64,000 nt of DNA from Pseudeuparius sepicola (GCA_963920635.1 OY987299.1:18341401-18405400), one strand, 5' to 3'; shown: positions 22,451-34,119, counted from the first letter of the stretch. Notes: generated by a model from the sequence alone, not told the origin. Made by a program: numbers and translations.

Positions 22451-23690
22451 ATGGCTTTTTAGAGTCCTTTTGACAATATTATATGGTGCGTTAACCTTTA
22501 TGTTGTGTTTGACGACAACCTTAAAAGTGAAATATTACGTTGCTTGTAGAATATGTATGTTTTTGAAAACTGCGCGTGAAGCTTATGTCCTATATTCTTT
22601 TTGTGACTTTAAAAATAATATACTTACCTAACCCCTAGGTACTTACTACTTAGATGTGATTCGATATTGTGTAGAAAATTTAGTTCCAATTTTTTGTTTT
22701 TATCTTTTTTATTTTATTGCTTAGACTCAAACTTAAAGCATTGACTGAAAATTGGAAAACTTGCTACGCAGCAGTTCCTACCACTGCTTTTTAGGTGTCA
22801 ATAGAGTCGACAATGCAAAATTCATTGTGTTTGTGCCCCTGGAAACCGCTTAATGATTAAAAAAGTGTCAAATGTCAAGCCAGCCGTTGTCGGTCTTCAC
22901 AATATTTCAGTAAACGCTTAAAGAAAGACTTATATTTACTATATTTACATTTGTATAGGTACCGTACCTGTTTCTAGAGTTTATTTTAATTTTCTTGTTC
23001 ATTTATTATTTTTTTATACTTTTGATAAATATATTGTGTTTACTTTTCAAAAAGCAATCCCATGTTTCCATGTAGCTACCTATACATTGTAGAGTGAGAG
23101 ATGTAAAAAATTTTGGAGATAAAATGTTTTTGAGCAAAGCTCATTTTCACCATTCATCTAATGGGGGCCCCTTGATTAAAAAAAATCTCACTGGGCCAAG
23201 ATGGGCCAGTCCGGCACTGGTACAAACATCCGAAGAAGCCACTGTATATGGCCTTTTTCACTAGGTGTAGAAGTTAGGTAATTTTTATGATTAGTAGATA
23301 GAACATATTCAGTACCTTCATGTAGTAAAACCTGCTTTTCATTAAGATGAAGATGCCACATAATTTTTTATAGGGCAAAAAATTTTTAACAAAATTTAAA
23401 CTTGCCGCCGAATTTTGGATTTGCCCTGTTGTCAGAATTATTATGATCGACATTTCCAATATTAAAGTCAATTGTTTATCATTCATTCATAATTTGAAAT
23501 ATGAGGACCAGATACAGTAGCAAGACATTACAACAACGCAAAAAATGAAGCAATCAGCATTTTAGGGGCATGATGTCCCTTTCAGTCACAAAAAAAATCA
23601 CAAAAAAAATTGGCTCTATTTTCAGCATAGTTCATAATGAATTTATAAAAAAAAAATAGTGTGAAAAAGGTCCATTGTCATGTTGACAAA
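22451..23690. other. AT-rich stretch with one hAT-like end
   Basis: No gene supported. ATGGGGGCCCCTTGATTAA and GGCCAGTCCGGCACTGG (23160-23220) look like the end of a hAT-type element. The ORF at 23274-23486 has no recognisable feature. Confidence 0.45.
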
Positions 23691-23939
23691 TTAAAGTGAA
23701 AATCAGAAACTTCCAAAGTGTTTCATTTCACACAAACTGCTTTAGAGCCAAGCTTTGTTTTCCTACAGATGCCATTTTGCACTCGATCAGATATTTTGTC
23801 GAACTGCCCTCTTATTATACTTTACTCCTTCCAAACTGTAACGTCGAATTATCCGACGCTACCGATGAAGGGGCTGTATTTTCCTGTAATAAATTTTCCT
23901 ATGGTGTCTCTTAATTTGACACATTCACAGGCATTGGAA

Positions 23940-24205
23940 TATTGCCAAAGGCAAATTGTGCTTTTCTATTCAAATGTCTCCAGCTTGCCTATATGATTAT
24001 CTATTATTTAATGTACTTATTGTAATCTTTGGGCTTTAACTAATGCAACTGAACACAAAAATGTTGTCACATAAATACTTTTTTATTACGAGTGTGTTTC
24101 GTGTATTGACTCCTCTATAGCAAAATGGTGTCTGTTTACGCAGCACACGCTAGAAACTATATAATTCAGTAACGTGACACTTTGGTTAAAATATGTGTAT
24201 ATGGA
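23940..24205 (+). repeat. Dispersed repeat, copy 2 (partner at 14928-15185)
   Basis: Direct, diverged copy of 14928-15185; see that entry for shared words. Confidence 0.75.
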
Positions 24206-24413
24206 ACATATGCGATAAATATTCTTCAATAATGCTGAAATATGCATATGTGGCAACGCCACCCGCCCACCCAAGTCCCGTCATGCTGTCATTCCGTATG
24301 CCGCTCAGTTAAAACATTATATCTGTGCAATTTATTATAGTGTTATTGTTATTTATTATTATATTGTTTGTGTAGTTATCGTGTTGTTAGTTGTGTAGTG
24401 TAGGTAAATTATC

Positions 24414-24584
24414 ATGGACAAGGGTTACGTGAAAGGGCAATCCGCTAATTTGCCGATATTTGATGCTTTCATGGATCTAATAATTCGATGTTCACGTCTA
24501 TCACCTAAATTCGTGGGATATTGTAAAGGTTTGTGTGTTGTAGTAGTATTAGGAGAACTTGGGGCTGGGACCATCCTATCATAA
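24414..24584 (+). CDS. Possible 5' exon of an unknown repeat-derived ORF
   Basis: The ATG at 24414 opens a 56-codon frame starting MDKGYVKGQSANLPIFDAFM. After LSPKFVGYCK the sequence AAAGGTTTGTG could be a splice donor, so the real exon may end near 24528. The composition looks protein-like and the opening resembles ORFs I associate with repetitive elements in insects, but that is recollection without verification. It lies just 3' of the dispersed repeat at 23940-24205. Confidence 0.35.
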   Translation: MDKGYVKGQSANLPIFDAFMDLIIRCSRLSPKFVGYCKGLCVVVVLGELGAGTILS

Positions 24585-24829
24585 TATATCTAGGGGCTCT
24601 TACAATCCAAGTGAACAATCAAGAATTTGTAATTGGAACGGTTCTTTGTATTTTTGTTATTGTATTCGTATTGGTGCGCGCAAAGATCTTGTTATTCCCG
24701 GTAATTATTATTTTTTCCAAATGACGACCTGAACTGGCTCCTGATTATTCAGAAACATAATACCCAGTTATTTGTGGAGGAAAGTATAAACACATGACAA
24801 CCTAATTACACCCAATTTCCATAATATTC

Positions 24830-25400
24830 ATAAAATGAAGAACCAGAGGATTTTATGTTCCGTCCGGACGAAAACAGGATCCACAATAATTGAATGCCCG
24901 CCTAATTATTTTAAATGGCCGCCTCCTGGCAGCGCCCGTACAACCAATAAGACCAATTTTTTATTGGAGGCAGAAACTGAGCGCCCGAGACGCAGTGCAT
25001 TTTATTTTATTAATAATGTCCGTAATGCTTTCCGATCTTGACTAGATAGTGGATGGGCCGGGCGGTTACAGACGCCAGGCTACATTCCATAGTCGGGCCG
25101 TCGTATTTTTAAAAATATGTCCCGAAAACTTGTCTCAATGAATATAATATGGGCAGTTGTTTCATTCAGTCGGGCCCTCTGCGCGCCTCTTTTTATTCTA
25201 AACATTTTTATCATCCGACTTTGGAGCCCGTTCCGTATTTATCTGATTAAGATTCGGGCCGATAGCGGGAGCGCGACGGAGTGGCGCGCACTTGCCAGAA
25301 TTTTTCGACGGCCTTATATTGTATACAAATTACGTTTACATGATTTAAACCGGTTTGGATTTTGAGTAATAAGACCAAGAGGATTCCCCGCCGGGACTAA
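24830..25400. other. GC-rich island with repeated GGGCC motifs
   Basis: A moderate rise in GC with GGATGGGCCGGGCGG, TCGGGCCGTCG, TCGGGCCCTCTGCGCG and ATTCGGGCCGATAGCGGG. The short ORFs (24835-25041, 25117-25365) have no domain features. Compare the islands at 10110, 30120 and 37130. Confidence 0.4.
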
Positions 25401-25591
25401 GAAAGCCGAAAATAATCCACGAGATTCATAGACCTCTCGAGCTCATTCATACATTTTTGTACTTCGGAGAGTAAAAGTGGATACACCAGTAAAACTCGAA
25501 TAAGAAAGTTTTCTTTCTCGTACCAAAGCTTAAAAATAATTTTCTTGCTTTGAAAATTTCAATAACCAATAGGAATGTTCGCAAATATTAG

Positions 25592-25769
25592 CGTTGACTG
25601 ATATATTAATTAAAGACTGCTCACGGCTGTCACGTCTGGCACATTATTGGCTCACCATGCGCTTTCCGGAGATAAAATACAACGCAGGATACATTGTTAG
25701 CCATCAGAGCCATCTGTTTTCCAATAAAGCTATAGCCGTGAGAAGTCTTGATAAATACTTCAGTCAACG
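25592..25769. mobile_element. 178-bp MITE with target duplication ATATTAG
   Basis: The left end CGTTGACTGATATATTAATT … GACTGCTCACGGCT pairs with the right end …AGCCGTGAGAAGTCTTGA … CAGTCAACG. ATATTAG flanks both ends (25585-25591 and 25770-25776). No ORF. A 7- or 8-bp duplication would fit a hAT-type origin. Confidence 0.75.
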
Positions 25770-25831
25770 ATATTAGTGTTATATTTGCTGTTGAGGATGG
25801 TCACGTGTTTGGGACTGCAACATAATATTAT

Positions 25832-25856
25832 GTCAGGTTCAGCATCTGAACCTGAC
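25832..25856. repeat. Perfect short palindrome (11-bp arms)
   Basis: GTCAGGTTCAG, CAT spacer, CTGAACCTGAC. It could be a cruciform, a protein-binding site or a remnant target duplication. Confidence 0.8.
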
Positions 25857-26213
25857 CAGAAACCTTGGGGAAGCTTAAACGATGTTGGCCTCAGAGCCCC
25901 AAGCTGATATAACATCGATGTAGATCGACGAAAAACGGCAATTTTTGACAGAATCTAAACATTTTCTGAATAATTTAGCATAAGTATATATTTTTTTATC
26001 TGAAGGATAATTTATAAAAAATATAGTTAAAAGTCAAAAGTTTAACGGTGGGCCAATTTCTATGCACGCAAGTGTAGACTGTGGGCCAAATTAAATTGGG
26101 ACCCTTTTTAATGCGTAATATTTTTTTTATTTTCAAAGGTTTTTTTTCTATTATTTTTGGGTTATGGCCTGAGTTATTTGAATCCAAAAGAACTACGCAC
26201 TGAGGGTCAATTT

Positions 26214-26326
26214 CAGTGGCGTACGGAAAAAAAGGTATTTTTCAAAATCAATGCATTTTATGTTGTTTCAAAAATCAGTCAAATGAAATAAAAAGGTAAA
26301 AATGAGCAATAATCCGTACGCCACTG
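26214..26326. mobile_element. 113-bp hAT-type MITE (CAGTGGCGTACGGA ends)
   Basis: CAGTGGCGTACGGA at the left and TCCGTACGCCACTG at the right form perfect 14-bp terminal repeats. CAGTGGCG is a classic hAT terminus. No clean 8-bp flanking duplication is visible. A related end (GAGTGGCGTACGGATT) occurs near 29051. Confidence 0.7.
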
Positions 26327-26509
26327 AACAGACTTATTTAAACTCAGCTAAATTTATACTTAAATAAATAAATTAAATTCTAATACTAAAAAGCACACAA
26401 TTAAAATTTTACTTTTTTATCAAGTAGCTAGCCATCAAACAATTAATTATTGTGCCAACGAACCATTTGTTTCGCTCAAATGTTTTAAAAAAATATGAAA
26501 CTGTAGGTA

Positions 26510-27105
26510 CCTCAGAGAAATAACCAAGGATAGAGGGAGCAACAGCTTCAAAATACATACGTTTGTAGTCAAGCAACATCTTATGCAAATTTACCGAAGT
26601 AAACAAACATTAGGCCCGTGTGTACAACGTTTACCTGAGATAGGTTATATCCTGAGAAATATCAATTTAGCCACATACCACCCATTCTCTGCATCCCATT
26701 GTATACAAAATCAGTCACTATATCCTAAATCCTAATAAATAGCCTATAAATTAACAGAAAAACAATTAAAAACGGGAAAAATGCATACGTAAACAATCGG
26801 AAAACTTGACATTGCCATGTCGGGCGGTTTGAGGTATCTGTGACGATTTTATTAAATTGATAATTAGATACTATAATTACAGAGCAATTTAGTTTTAGTT
26901 TAAAATTGTTACATACAAGAAATTAATAACTACATTTGTTAATTTAGCGTTATGGGAGGTGTGCCTTCATAGAATCCCATTATTAAACCCTTCTATTTTG
27001 AAATGAAATGCTGTAAACAATGGAGTACGTGGCATCACTCAAAAAGATGTTGGCTTTGTTTACTTTTTGTTCTTACTCCCTCTATCCTTGGTTATTTCTC
27101 TGAGG
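26510..27105 (+). mobile_element. 596-bp element, copy 1 (CCTCAGAGAAATAACC ends)
   Basis: Terminal repeats of about 30 bp: CCTCAGAGAAATAACCAAGG … and CCTTGGTTATTTCTCTGAGG. The interior is nearly identical to copy 2 at 27937-28590, except that copy 2 has about 60 extra bases. No coding capacity seen. Confidence 0.85.
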
Positions 27106-27169
27106 GTTAGGCCAATAGTTTTGGTAATTACATCAGGGTGTAAACTAATTAATGCTTTTAAGAGATTTT

Positions 27170-27880
27170 TGTCGCATTTTTTCGCAAAATCTTATCAAAA
27201 CTAATGAGATGTCTTAATTATTTGTTAAATATTTTTTATAAAAGATGCTCAAAATGTCCTCCTTCTATCCTTCATCGCCCTAAGGTTCGTTCATTCTGTT
27301 TTATTTCCTAAACCGCTATTTCTACCCTCTCCCGAAGCATTTTCTCAGTGTTGCATTCTGTTCCATAAACTTTTTCTTTTAAATAACCCTATAAAAAGAA
27401 ATCTATGTGGTTAAGATCGAGCGAACGTGGTGGCCACTGTACACTCCCCCCTCGACCCAGCCTAGTTTGTTGGAAGATGTATGTACCTACCACTAGTTGT
27501 ACGCAGAAATATGTGTGCGCCACCACACTAAGTATTATCAATGTGTGCGCTAGTTCCTTAACAATACATACCCTACAAGATGGCTGGGTCGAGGGGGGAG
27601 TGTACAGTGGCCACCACGTTCGCTAGATCTTAACCACATAGATTTCTTTTTATAGGGTTATCTAAAAGAAAAAGTTTATGGAACAGAATGCAACACAACA
27701 AAACAGAATGAACGAACCTTAGGGCCTTCGTCGATGTAGACTATGCAAAAGGATGGAAGGGGGGACATTTTGAGCATCTTTTATAAAAAAAATATTTAAA
27801 AAATAATTAGGACTACTCATTAATTTTGATAAAATTTTGCGGAAAAATGTGACAAAAATCTTCAAAGTTGGAGTCCATTT
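27170..27880. repeat. Long inverted repeat made of mariner-like transposase remnants
   Basis: The arms 27170-27480 and 27560-27880 are reverse complements with scattered differences. Each arm carries, pointing outward from the centre, a decayed transposase C-terminus readable as WPPRSLDLNHIDFFL, a stop, then GYLKEKVYGTEC. The W-P-P-R-S-x-D-L block is the third catalytic region of mariner-type transposases. This is either a head-to-head pair of dead insertions or a foldback derived from one. Confidence 0.75.
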
Positions 27881-27936
27881 GACAGCTGTCATTAAGGAGG
27901 TCTCTGTTCTGAATATATTTTCTGTGTTAGTACCTA

Positions 27937-28590
27937 CCTCAGAGAAATAAGCAAGGATAGAGGGAGCAACAGCCTCAAAATACATACAACCAACATCTTA
28001 TGCAAATTTACCGAAGTAAACAAACATTAGGCCCGTGTGTACAACGTTTACCCGAAATAGGTTATGTCCTGAGAAATATCAATTTAGCCACATACCACAC
28101 ACTTTCTGCGTCCCATTGTATACAAAATCAGTCACTATATCCTAAATACTAATAAATAGCCTTTAAATTAACAGAAAAACAATTAAAAATGGGAAAAATC
28201 CATACGTAAACAATCGGAAAACTTGACATGCTGGGCATACACAAAACAAATATCGCTGTGTTAACGGGCGCGGCGCCCGCGGCAGCAAAAGCAGCGTTGC
28301 CATGTCGGGCGGTTTGAGGTATCTGTGACGATTTTATTAAAGTGATAACTAGATACTATAATTACACTGCAATTTAGTTTTAGTTTAAAACTGTTACAAA
28401 CAAGAAATTAATAACTACATTTGTTAATTTAGCGTTATGGAAGGTGTGCCTTCATTGAATCTCATTATTAAACCCTTCTATTTTGAAATGAAATGCTGTA
28501 AACAATGGAGTACGCGGCATCACTCAAAAAGATGTTGGCTTTGTTTACTTTTTGTTCTTACTCCCTCTATCCTTGGTTATTTCTCTGAGG
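27937..28590 (+). mobile_element. 654-bp element, copy 2 (CCTCAGAGAAATAAGC ends)
   Basis: Same terminal repeats and orientation as copy 1 (26510-27105). It carries an insertion containing GGGCGCGGCGCCCGCGG near 28266 that copy 1 lacks. Copies 1 and 2 directly flank the inverted transposase remnant. Confidence 0.85.
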
Positions 28591-29178
28591 TAGGAACACA
28601 CATTTTACAAGGACATGTAGAACTCTTTTTCGTTTTTTTTTTAAATTAAAACTCTCTCCATAAAAATATTCTGCTTGCTTAGGTATTGCCAACATCCAAG
28701 CACATGCTTAGAAACAATTTCGTCACGATTTCCATTCTAAAGAAAAAAAGTACCTTGTTCAGGTACCTACACTTTTTAATTGCCCACCTGAAATCATAAA
28801 CTACTGCCCCGAACAATATTTAATAAAATTTACTACGATTTATATTAAATAAACAAGAAAAAACAATGACATTTAAATAAATTGTTAAATTTCGGCTAAA
28901 GGCCACCACGATAGCGCACGGCAAAGTTGAAATTCGGATTCAGCACACCTGAAAATATAAAGATCAGTCATAAAACCAAAACCTAAGCAAGGGATTTTTT
29001 CTTCAAACACCCTTTCCTGGCCCCGATTTCCTGGACTATAAATCTATTTGAGTGGCGTACGGATTATTTCTGTTACAGATTTGTTTGTATCGAATAAAAA
29101 CATAAACATGAAAACCGTTATTAGCAGTATTTTAGTCTGATGTTAGACAGGTTTATCTTCATTGACCTCAAATTTCAT
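28591..29178. other. AT-rich stretch, no gene seen
   Basis: No supported gene. A GAGTGGCGTACGGATT hAT-like end lies at about 29051. Confidence 0.45.
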
Positions 29179-29822
29179 GTACCGACTGAGTCATTTTCGA
29201 TGGTTTTATGGGGTATCTCCGTTATTTGTATAGATAGAAAAAAACAAGGTAGGTGTTCATGAGTTAATTTTTTGAGATATTTACGATCCTCAAAACAGAT
29301 CTCTGATATCTCCAATACTTTAGGAGATACAGCGCGTTTTTGAAATTTTTGCAATTATCATAGCTCATTTGTTTTTAAACCTATATATTTCGTTGAAAAC
29401 GCTTCATACGCACTTTTTTACGTAGAATCCATTGGAGTAAACAGTTTTTCTATAAAATAGTTATTTATGTACCAAGGCACTGAAGTTGAATTATTAAGTT
29501 GAACTTCAGTGTCTTGGTAGGAAAAATAACTATTTTTTAGAAAAAATGTTTACTCCAATGAATTCTACGTAAAAAAGTGCGTATAAAGCGTTTTCAACGA
29601 AATATATAGGTTTAAAAACAAATGAGCTATGATAATTGTAAAAAATAGCAAAAATTTCAAAAACGCCCTGTATCTCCTAAAGTATTGGAGATATCAGAGA
29701 TCTGTTTTGAGCATCGTAAATATCTCAAAAAATTAACTCATGAACACCTACCTTGTTTTTTTCTATCTATACAAATAACGCAGATACCCCATAAAACCAT
29801 CGAAAATGACTCAGTCTGTACC
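29179..29822. repeat. 644-bp near-perfect palindrome (foldback element)
   Basis: The sequence reads GTACCGACTGAGTCATTTTC inward from 29179 and returns as GAAAATGACTCAGTCTGTAC at 29800-29822. The arms of about 315 bp pair with few mismatches up to the centre (CAAGGCACTGAAGTTGAA, TTATTAA, TTGAACTTCAGTGTCTTGG). It contains an ORF at 29685-29894 that is only an arm artefact. The central motif is shared with the hairpin at 5411-5513. Confidence 0.9.
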
Positions 29823-30119
29823 TATATTGTAAATTATAGACATAAATTGATCAGAAAGCCAATTATTGTTTTCAGACATACCTATACGCGATAAGCGTTG
29901 AGAACGATTTGCAAACTGTTGGAACTATGCGATTCGAGTTTTAATTTTTTTGTACACAATATCACTAGAAATCTTTTTCAAAACTTATGTAGGTAGTAGA
30001 ATGAAATTTAAATATCTCTAACCTAACTCAAAACACTCGTCACTTTATTTTTCGAGTTGAAAGTAAACTAATCATAATCAACTTTTTCCTTTTTAGAGAG
30101 CACTCTTAAAATTAAACAT

Positions 30120-30500
30120 TCCACGCTTCGAATAAAACCAATGGCACGTGAAACGGTCCGGGCCGGGGACGGGTTTTTGCCATTTTATATAGGCCGCTCC
30201 AAAGAAACATAGGTACCCGGCAGTCATATAAAAGAGTGAGGGCCGACGTTAAAGTGGTTCGACTTCTGAAGCGACGCTGTTCCAGTGCTTGTCCGTACAG
30301 TTGTTGACTTACAACTACCTGTCACCATCATTCGCCCGTCGTGTTACTGTTGTTTTCGGGCCGTCGCGCGTCGCCGAGAATGAAATGATAATCCGTTGCA
30401 GTGGTGCAGCGGAACGGGAATAATAATATGGATATGGGCGTTTCTTAGAGATGAGTCGTGTCTCCAGACGCCCTGACCGGGATCATAGGAATTCATTCGG
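30120..30500 (+). promoter_or_regulatory. GC-rich island with a TATA box (candidate promoter)
   Basis: TATAAAAG at 30227-30234 is followed about 30 bp later by GC-rich sequence free of homopolymers (GAGGGCCGACGTT … CGACGCTGTTCCAGTGC). Repeated GGGCC motifs lie at 30156 and 30358. This arrangement suits a core promoter and 5' UTR reading rightward, but I find no coding exon downstream before the hAT element at 30702. An LTR relic is the alternative. Confidence 0.4.
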
Positions 30501-30701
30501 CTGAAAATAGATTTTTAGAATACTAATTTAGTAATATCACAGATTGCCGCAACGCCTGCCGCCGATAATGTACTAAAAACGGACACATTATAATAACGTA
30601 AAATCGTCGCATGGCGGCTACGAATATTTGAGCCGAGATTCTCGATCAAGCCGAGTCGGCTGCTTCCGCTACACGCGATTGCAGCATAGGAGAGGGCTTT
30701 C

Positions 30702-31773
30702 CATAGACGTAACTAGGGGGGGGGCTAGGGGGGCTTAGCCCCCCCTACATTTCTATTAGCCCTCCCTAAAATGTAAAGGATGTGCGAAGACATGCTTCTC
30801 GTAAACAGAATAGATCTAACATTCTGACAACGCAACGTTACGCAACACGGCGAACACCGCACGCGCTTTTTTAAATTCACCAGTTTCGACGAATCGCTTG
30901 CTCTTGCGGAATCTTGCGCCTGGTGCCCCCACAAAATCCGACTGAAATTTAAACGCGCAAGCGAGAGCGAACACACCGTGCTTGCTGCCGAGAGAAAGAG
31001 AGACGAGACGGGCGCCGGAGAATGTACTTTTGCTGTGCCAGACTCCAGACTTTTATTTTGTTATTCATCCAGTGTATTGTTGTTTCGTTATTATATGTAC
31101 TATGTAAATAATCTTGCATCACAAAATAGCAGACATTCCCAACATTTTTTCTCTGATTTCTACTCGGAAACCTCTACTTTTTCATAATGTTTTTTCTTAA
31201 ATGAATTAAAGATGATTCAAAATTACCAGTAGATAGACCTATACATTATTTTTTGAAGCCTTAAAATTAACGTTTTTGGGTGTGGCACCTCAGGGGTGGT
31301 ACAGGGTGATCCAATCAGTAACGTATTTATAAGGGCGGGACCGAACCCATTTCGGAATTTGAAAATATTCACTCCAGCTTGTAAATTTGAAGATATTGGG
31401 ATTTCCCAAGACAAATCTCATGTAATTTTTCTTCAAATTTTTAAAAAATTTCGCCTGCGGCGCATTTTTTAGAATTATTTTAAATGCCCTTGTTTAAAAA
31501 AAAGGCACAAAAATTATCCCTCCACCACTCGAAATTAATTCCTATATACGTCACAGAAGTGATCCAAACTCTTAGCCCCGGCCTACCATTTTACAGAATG
31601 ACATGTAAAAAATATACCTTTGTAAGTAGCGTACCGACTTTCAAAAATTTCTTCTTAATGGATTAAATAATTCCTTGTCGGGGCCCCGCATTTTCATGCG
31701 GCACCCGGCCCCGCAAGACCTTGAGCCGGTCCTGAACAGCCCCCCCTAAAAATACGACCTAGTTACGTTTATG
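30702..31773. mobile_element. Non-autonomous hAT-type element, 1.07 kb
   Basis: The left end CATAGACGTAACTAGGGGGG pairs with the right end CCTAGTTACGTTTATG. The 8-bp flanks GGGCTTTC (30694-30701) and GGGCTCTC (31774-31781) match at 7 of 8 positions, as for a hAT target duplication. A second hAT-like end (GCCGGTCCTG) sits inside near 31724. No transposase domain is visible; the ORF at 30978-31187 is not recognisable. Confidence 0.7.
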
Positions 31774-31869
31774 GGGCTCTCGTTTCTCTAGCCCCAGTCC
31801 CAGCCAGTCAAGTGCATGGCGTCCTTTACGAAACTTCTCCCGGTGCCTCGCGTGTTCTAAGTAAACATA

Positions 31870-32019
31870 ATGAAGAATAGTGTGCAGGACATTTTGAAAG
31901 GTAACTATTTAAGACTTTCATTGACAGAAAAAGTTGAAATGAAATCTCTTGGGAGACCATCTCCAGATTTGCAATTATCTCAACCGGATAAAGTTGCGAC
32001 TCGCAAGTGGGCAAATTAA
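31870..32019 (+). pseudogene. hAT transposase N-terminal fragment
   Basis: A 49-codon frame starting MKNSVQDILKGNYLRLSLTE and containing LGRPSPDL, the type of segment found before the TTF-type zinc finger in hAT/ZMYM-like transposases. It stops before any zinc finger or catalytic block. A hAT-like right terminus (ACTCACGAGCCGCCACTG) follows at 32238-32255. The family call is from memory of the motif. Confidence 0.4.
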
Positions 32020-32232
32020 ATGCACTGTTTTGCGTTATTAATAACTTCTTAAAAAACGGGAATTGTTGTTTTATGCACCTTTTATATTAGTTATGCAAAA
32101 AAGTAACTTCTACTAAAACTTAAAAAATGAAAAACCCATGGCGAAAGTAAGTACCCACCTCGGTACCCACTTATTTTCTTTTAATTGACCATGACCATAG
32201 AGTGTATTCTTTTCAAAACGTAGCCCCCCCCT

Positions 32233-32255
32233 GTGCATTAACTCACGAGCCGCCA
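32233..32255. mobile_element. hAT-type right terminus
   Basis: Reading inward on the minus strand it starts CAGTGGCGGCTCGTGAGT, a common hAT terminal form. The partner end was not identified, so only this end is annotated; it probably belongs with the fragment at 31870-32019. Confidence 0.45.
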
Positions 32256-32829
32256 CTGCATGATAATATGCCCTGAAAGTCATCGTTTGCGAAATATTGG
32301 TTTGGTTTTGCCATTGCCACGAAAGCCTATAGAACTGCGATTTTTTAAAGGGGTGAGTTTTTCGAATAACTATACATTGGGCATTTTTTAATAATAATAA
32401 TAAAAAACCGACTTTAAAATCAAGAAAATAACATCTTAGCAGTGTTTAGGTAGATCTTAGGATTATTAGACACCCCTCAAAATAATAACGTAGCAAATTT
32501 GGTGAAAAAGTATCGAATCGTTATTTTTCCGCGTGGTATGAAACTTTGAAAAAAATGAAAATTCAAATTCGTTGTTTGATGAATCTAGAACTTATTCTCT
32601 AGTTTAATTCCCTGATTTATGGACCAATCGAAAGCGAAAAATTTCCGAAATAATATTCTAACGAGGTATCCTCTCAGAAATTAATTAAAAACTACTAATT
32701 ATTTGTACACCAAATGTCAATTGCAGATATTATGAGTGACTTCATGAAAACAATCTTCATCGTATGTTCAAATCCCACACGATTCATTTGTTTTTCTTTT
32801 TTTATTATCCACAAAAATACAGATTTTAT
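32256..32829. other. AT-rich stretch, no gene seen
   Basis: No supported gene. ATGTTCAAATCCC near 32766 looks like a tRNA B box by chance; no A box or cloverleaf accompanies it. Confidence 0.45.
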
Positions 32830-33260
32830 TGTTTACTAGAGTGGGTAACTACTTTTAAACATATACAAAATGTATAAAATATGTGTTTTTGGAGATAAAC
32901 GCCTGTGAACTTTTTTATTTGAAAAGCCTTCAAAAACGGCTTCTTTTCACCTTCCCAATATTTTCAAAATGCAAACTAGTGCCCGATACAATTTTTTTGT
33001 ACCACCGATTTTCAGAAAATCCATCTAGCGATTTTTTTTGTTTAAAATTTGACACCACAGCGACAATCAGGACACCCCAAAACCCCCATATACCAAATTT
33101 GAACAAAAAATATACACAGGGAGTTCCGTTCTGCAAGTTGTAAATTTGGGCAAAATAGGCATCCGCGGAGAGTAAAGTGTGCCATAGAAATCATAGAATC
33201 CCCTCAAAAGAGCTCAATGGTCAACAAGACCACTTAAAGAGTTGGTGTGATTCAATACAA
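32830..33260 (+). repeat. Dispersed repeat, copy 2 (partner at 2880-3320)
   Basis: Direct diverged copy of 2880-3320: CAGGACACCCCAAAACCCCC then ATATACCAAATTTGAAC corresponds to the block near 3043. No conserved ORF. Confidence 0.6.
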
Positions 33261-33640
33261 AAATGTACGGTGTATTTTTCTCTGGGCCTTGTATGGAATT
33301 TTATACGGTTCTAGAATACTCTGGAATCATTGAAAAAATATGAATAAACACAAAAGTAGTTTAGTTTTTTACAAAATGCCAACCAACAAATAAAAACAAT
33401 TTGAATTATTAAACCCTATTGGACAGTCATTGTCTAATATAATACATTTTCTATGCGCTTCCTGTTGTGGCACACCAGGAACCTTAAGTCATGTGGACCT
33501 ATTGACTGGCTCGCATTTTGGGCACGTATAAAGTTCCAAAAAAAATCAGTATTTTGAGTTGGCACAGATAAAAATAACCTGCATATTTTGTATTGAATCT
33601 TTGCACACCCACACTTTGAGTTTATTATTATTATTAATAT

Positions 33641-33793
33641 ATTATTATTATAATCGAAAAACCTGACTTTTTTCATTTTTTGTACTTGTTTGGGCAGCCA
33701 TTTGAAATGGCCATTTGAAATGGCCATTTGAAATGGCTGCCCAAACAAGTACAAAAAATGAAAAAAGTCAGGTCTTTCGATTATAATAATAAT
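33641..33793. repeat. 153-bp near-perfect palindrome
   Basis: The arms TATAATCGAAAAACCTGACT … GTACTTGTTTGGGCAGCC return as their reverse complement. The centre is a triple CCATTTGAAATGG palindrome. The 147-codon ORF on the minus strand (33434-33877) runs through it and is rejected as coding. Confidence 0.9.
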
Positions 33794-34119
33794 TTTTAAA
33801 AATCTTTTAATGTGAAATGTGAAAAGAAATAGTAGAAAATTTTTTATGGTGAATGGCGTCCGTGTGAGGTTTTGCAATTTTGCTAAAGATCTACACCCGT
33901 TGGGAATGAATTATTCGAATCTTGCTTCAAGCCATGTTCTGTTTTGCTCTTTAACCCTCTTTACAAGATTTTGACAAATCTCGTTGATCTAAAATAATCT
34001 TTATGTTCTGATGATGCAAACAGTGTTTTGCGAAACCGGTAACCTAATTTATTCAAAATAAAGAAGATTTGTAGTAACTTAGACTGTGGAATCTATTTTT
34101 TCATATTTTCTCAAATTAA

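Noticed and set aside
29685..29894. 69-codon ORF
   Set aside because: It lies in the right arm of the 644-bp palindrome and has no features.
32755..32790. tRNA-like B box (TTCAAATCCC)
   Set aside because: No A box at the right distance and no cloverleaf.
33434..33877. 147-codon minus-strand ORF
   Set aside because: It runs through the 153-bp palindrome, is Phe/Ile/Lys-rich low-complexity, and has no family features.
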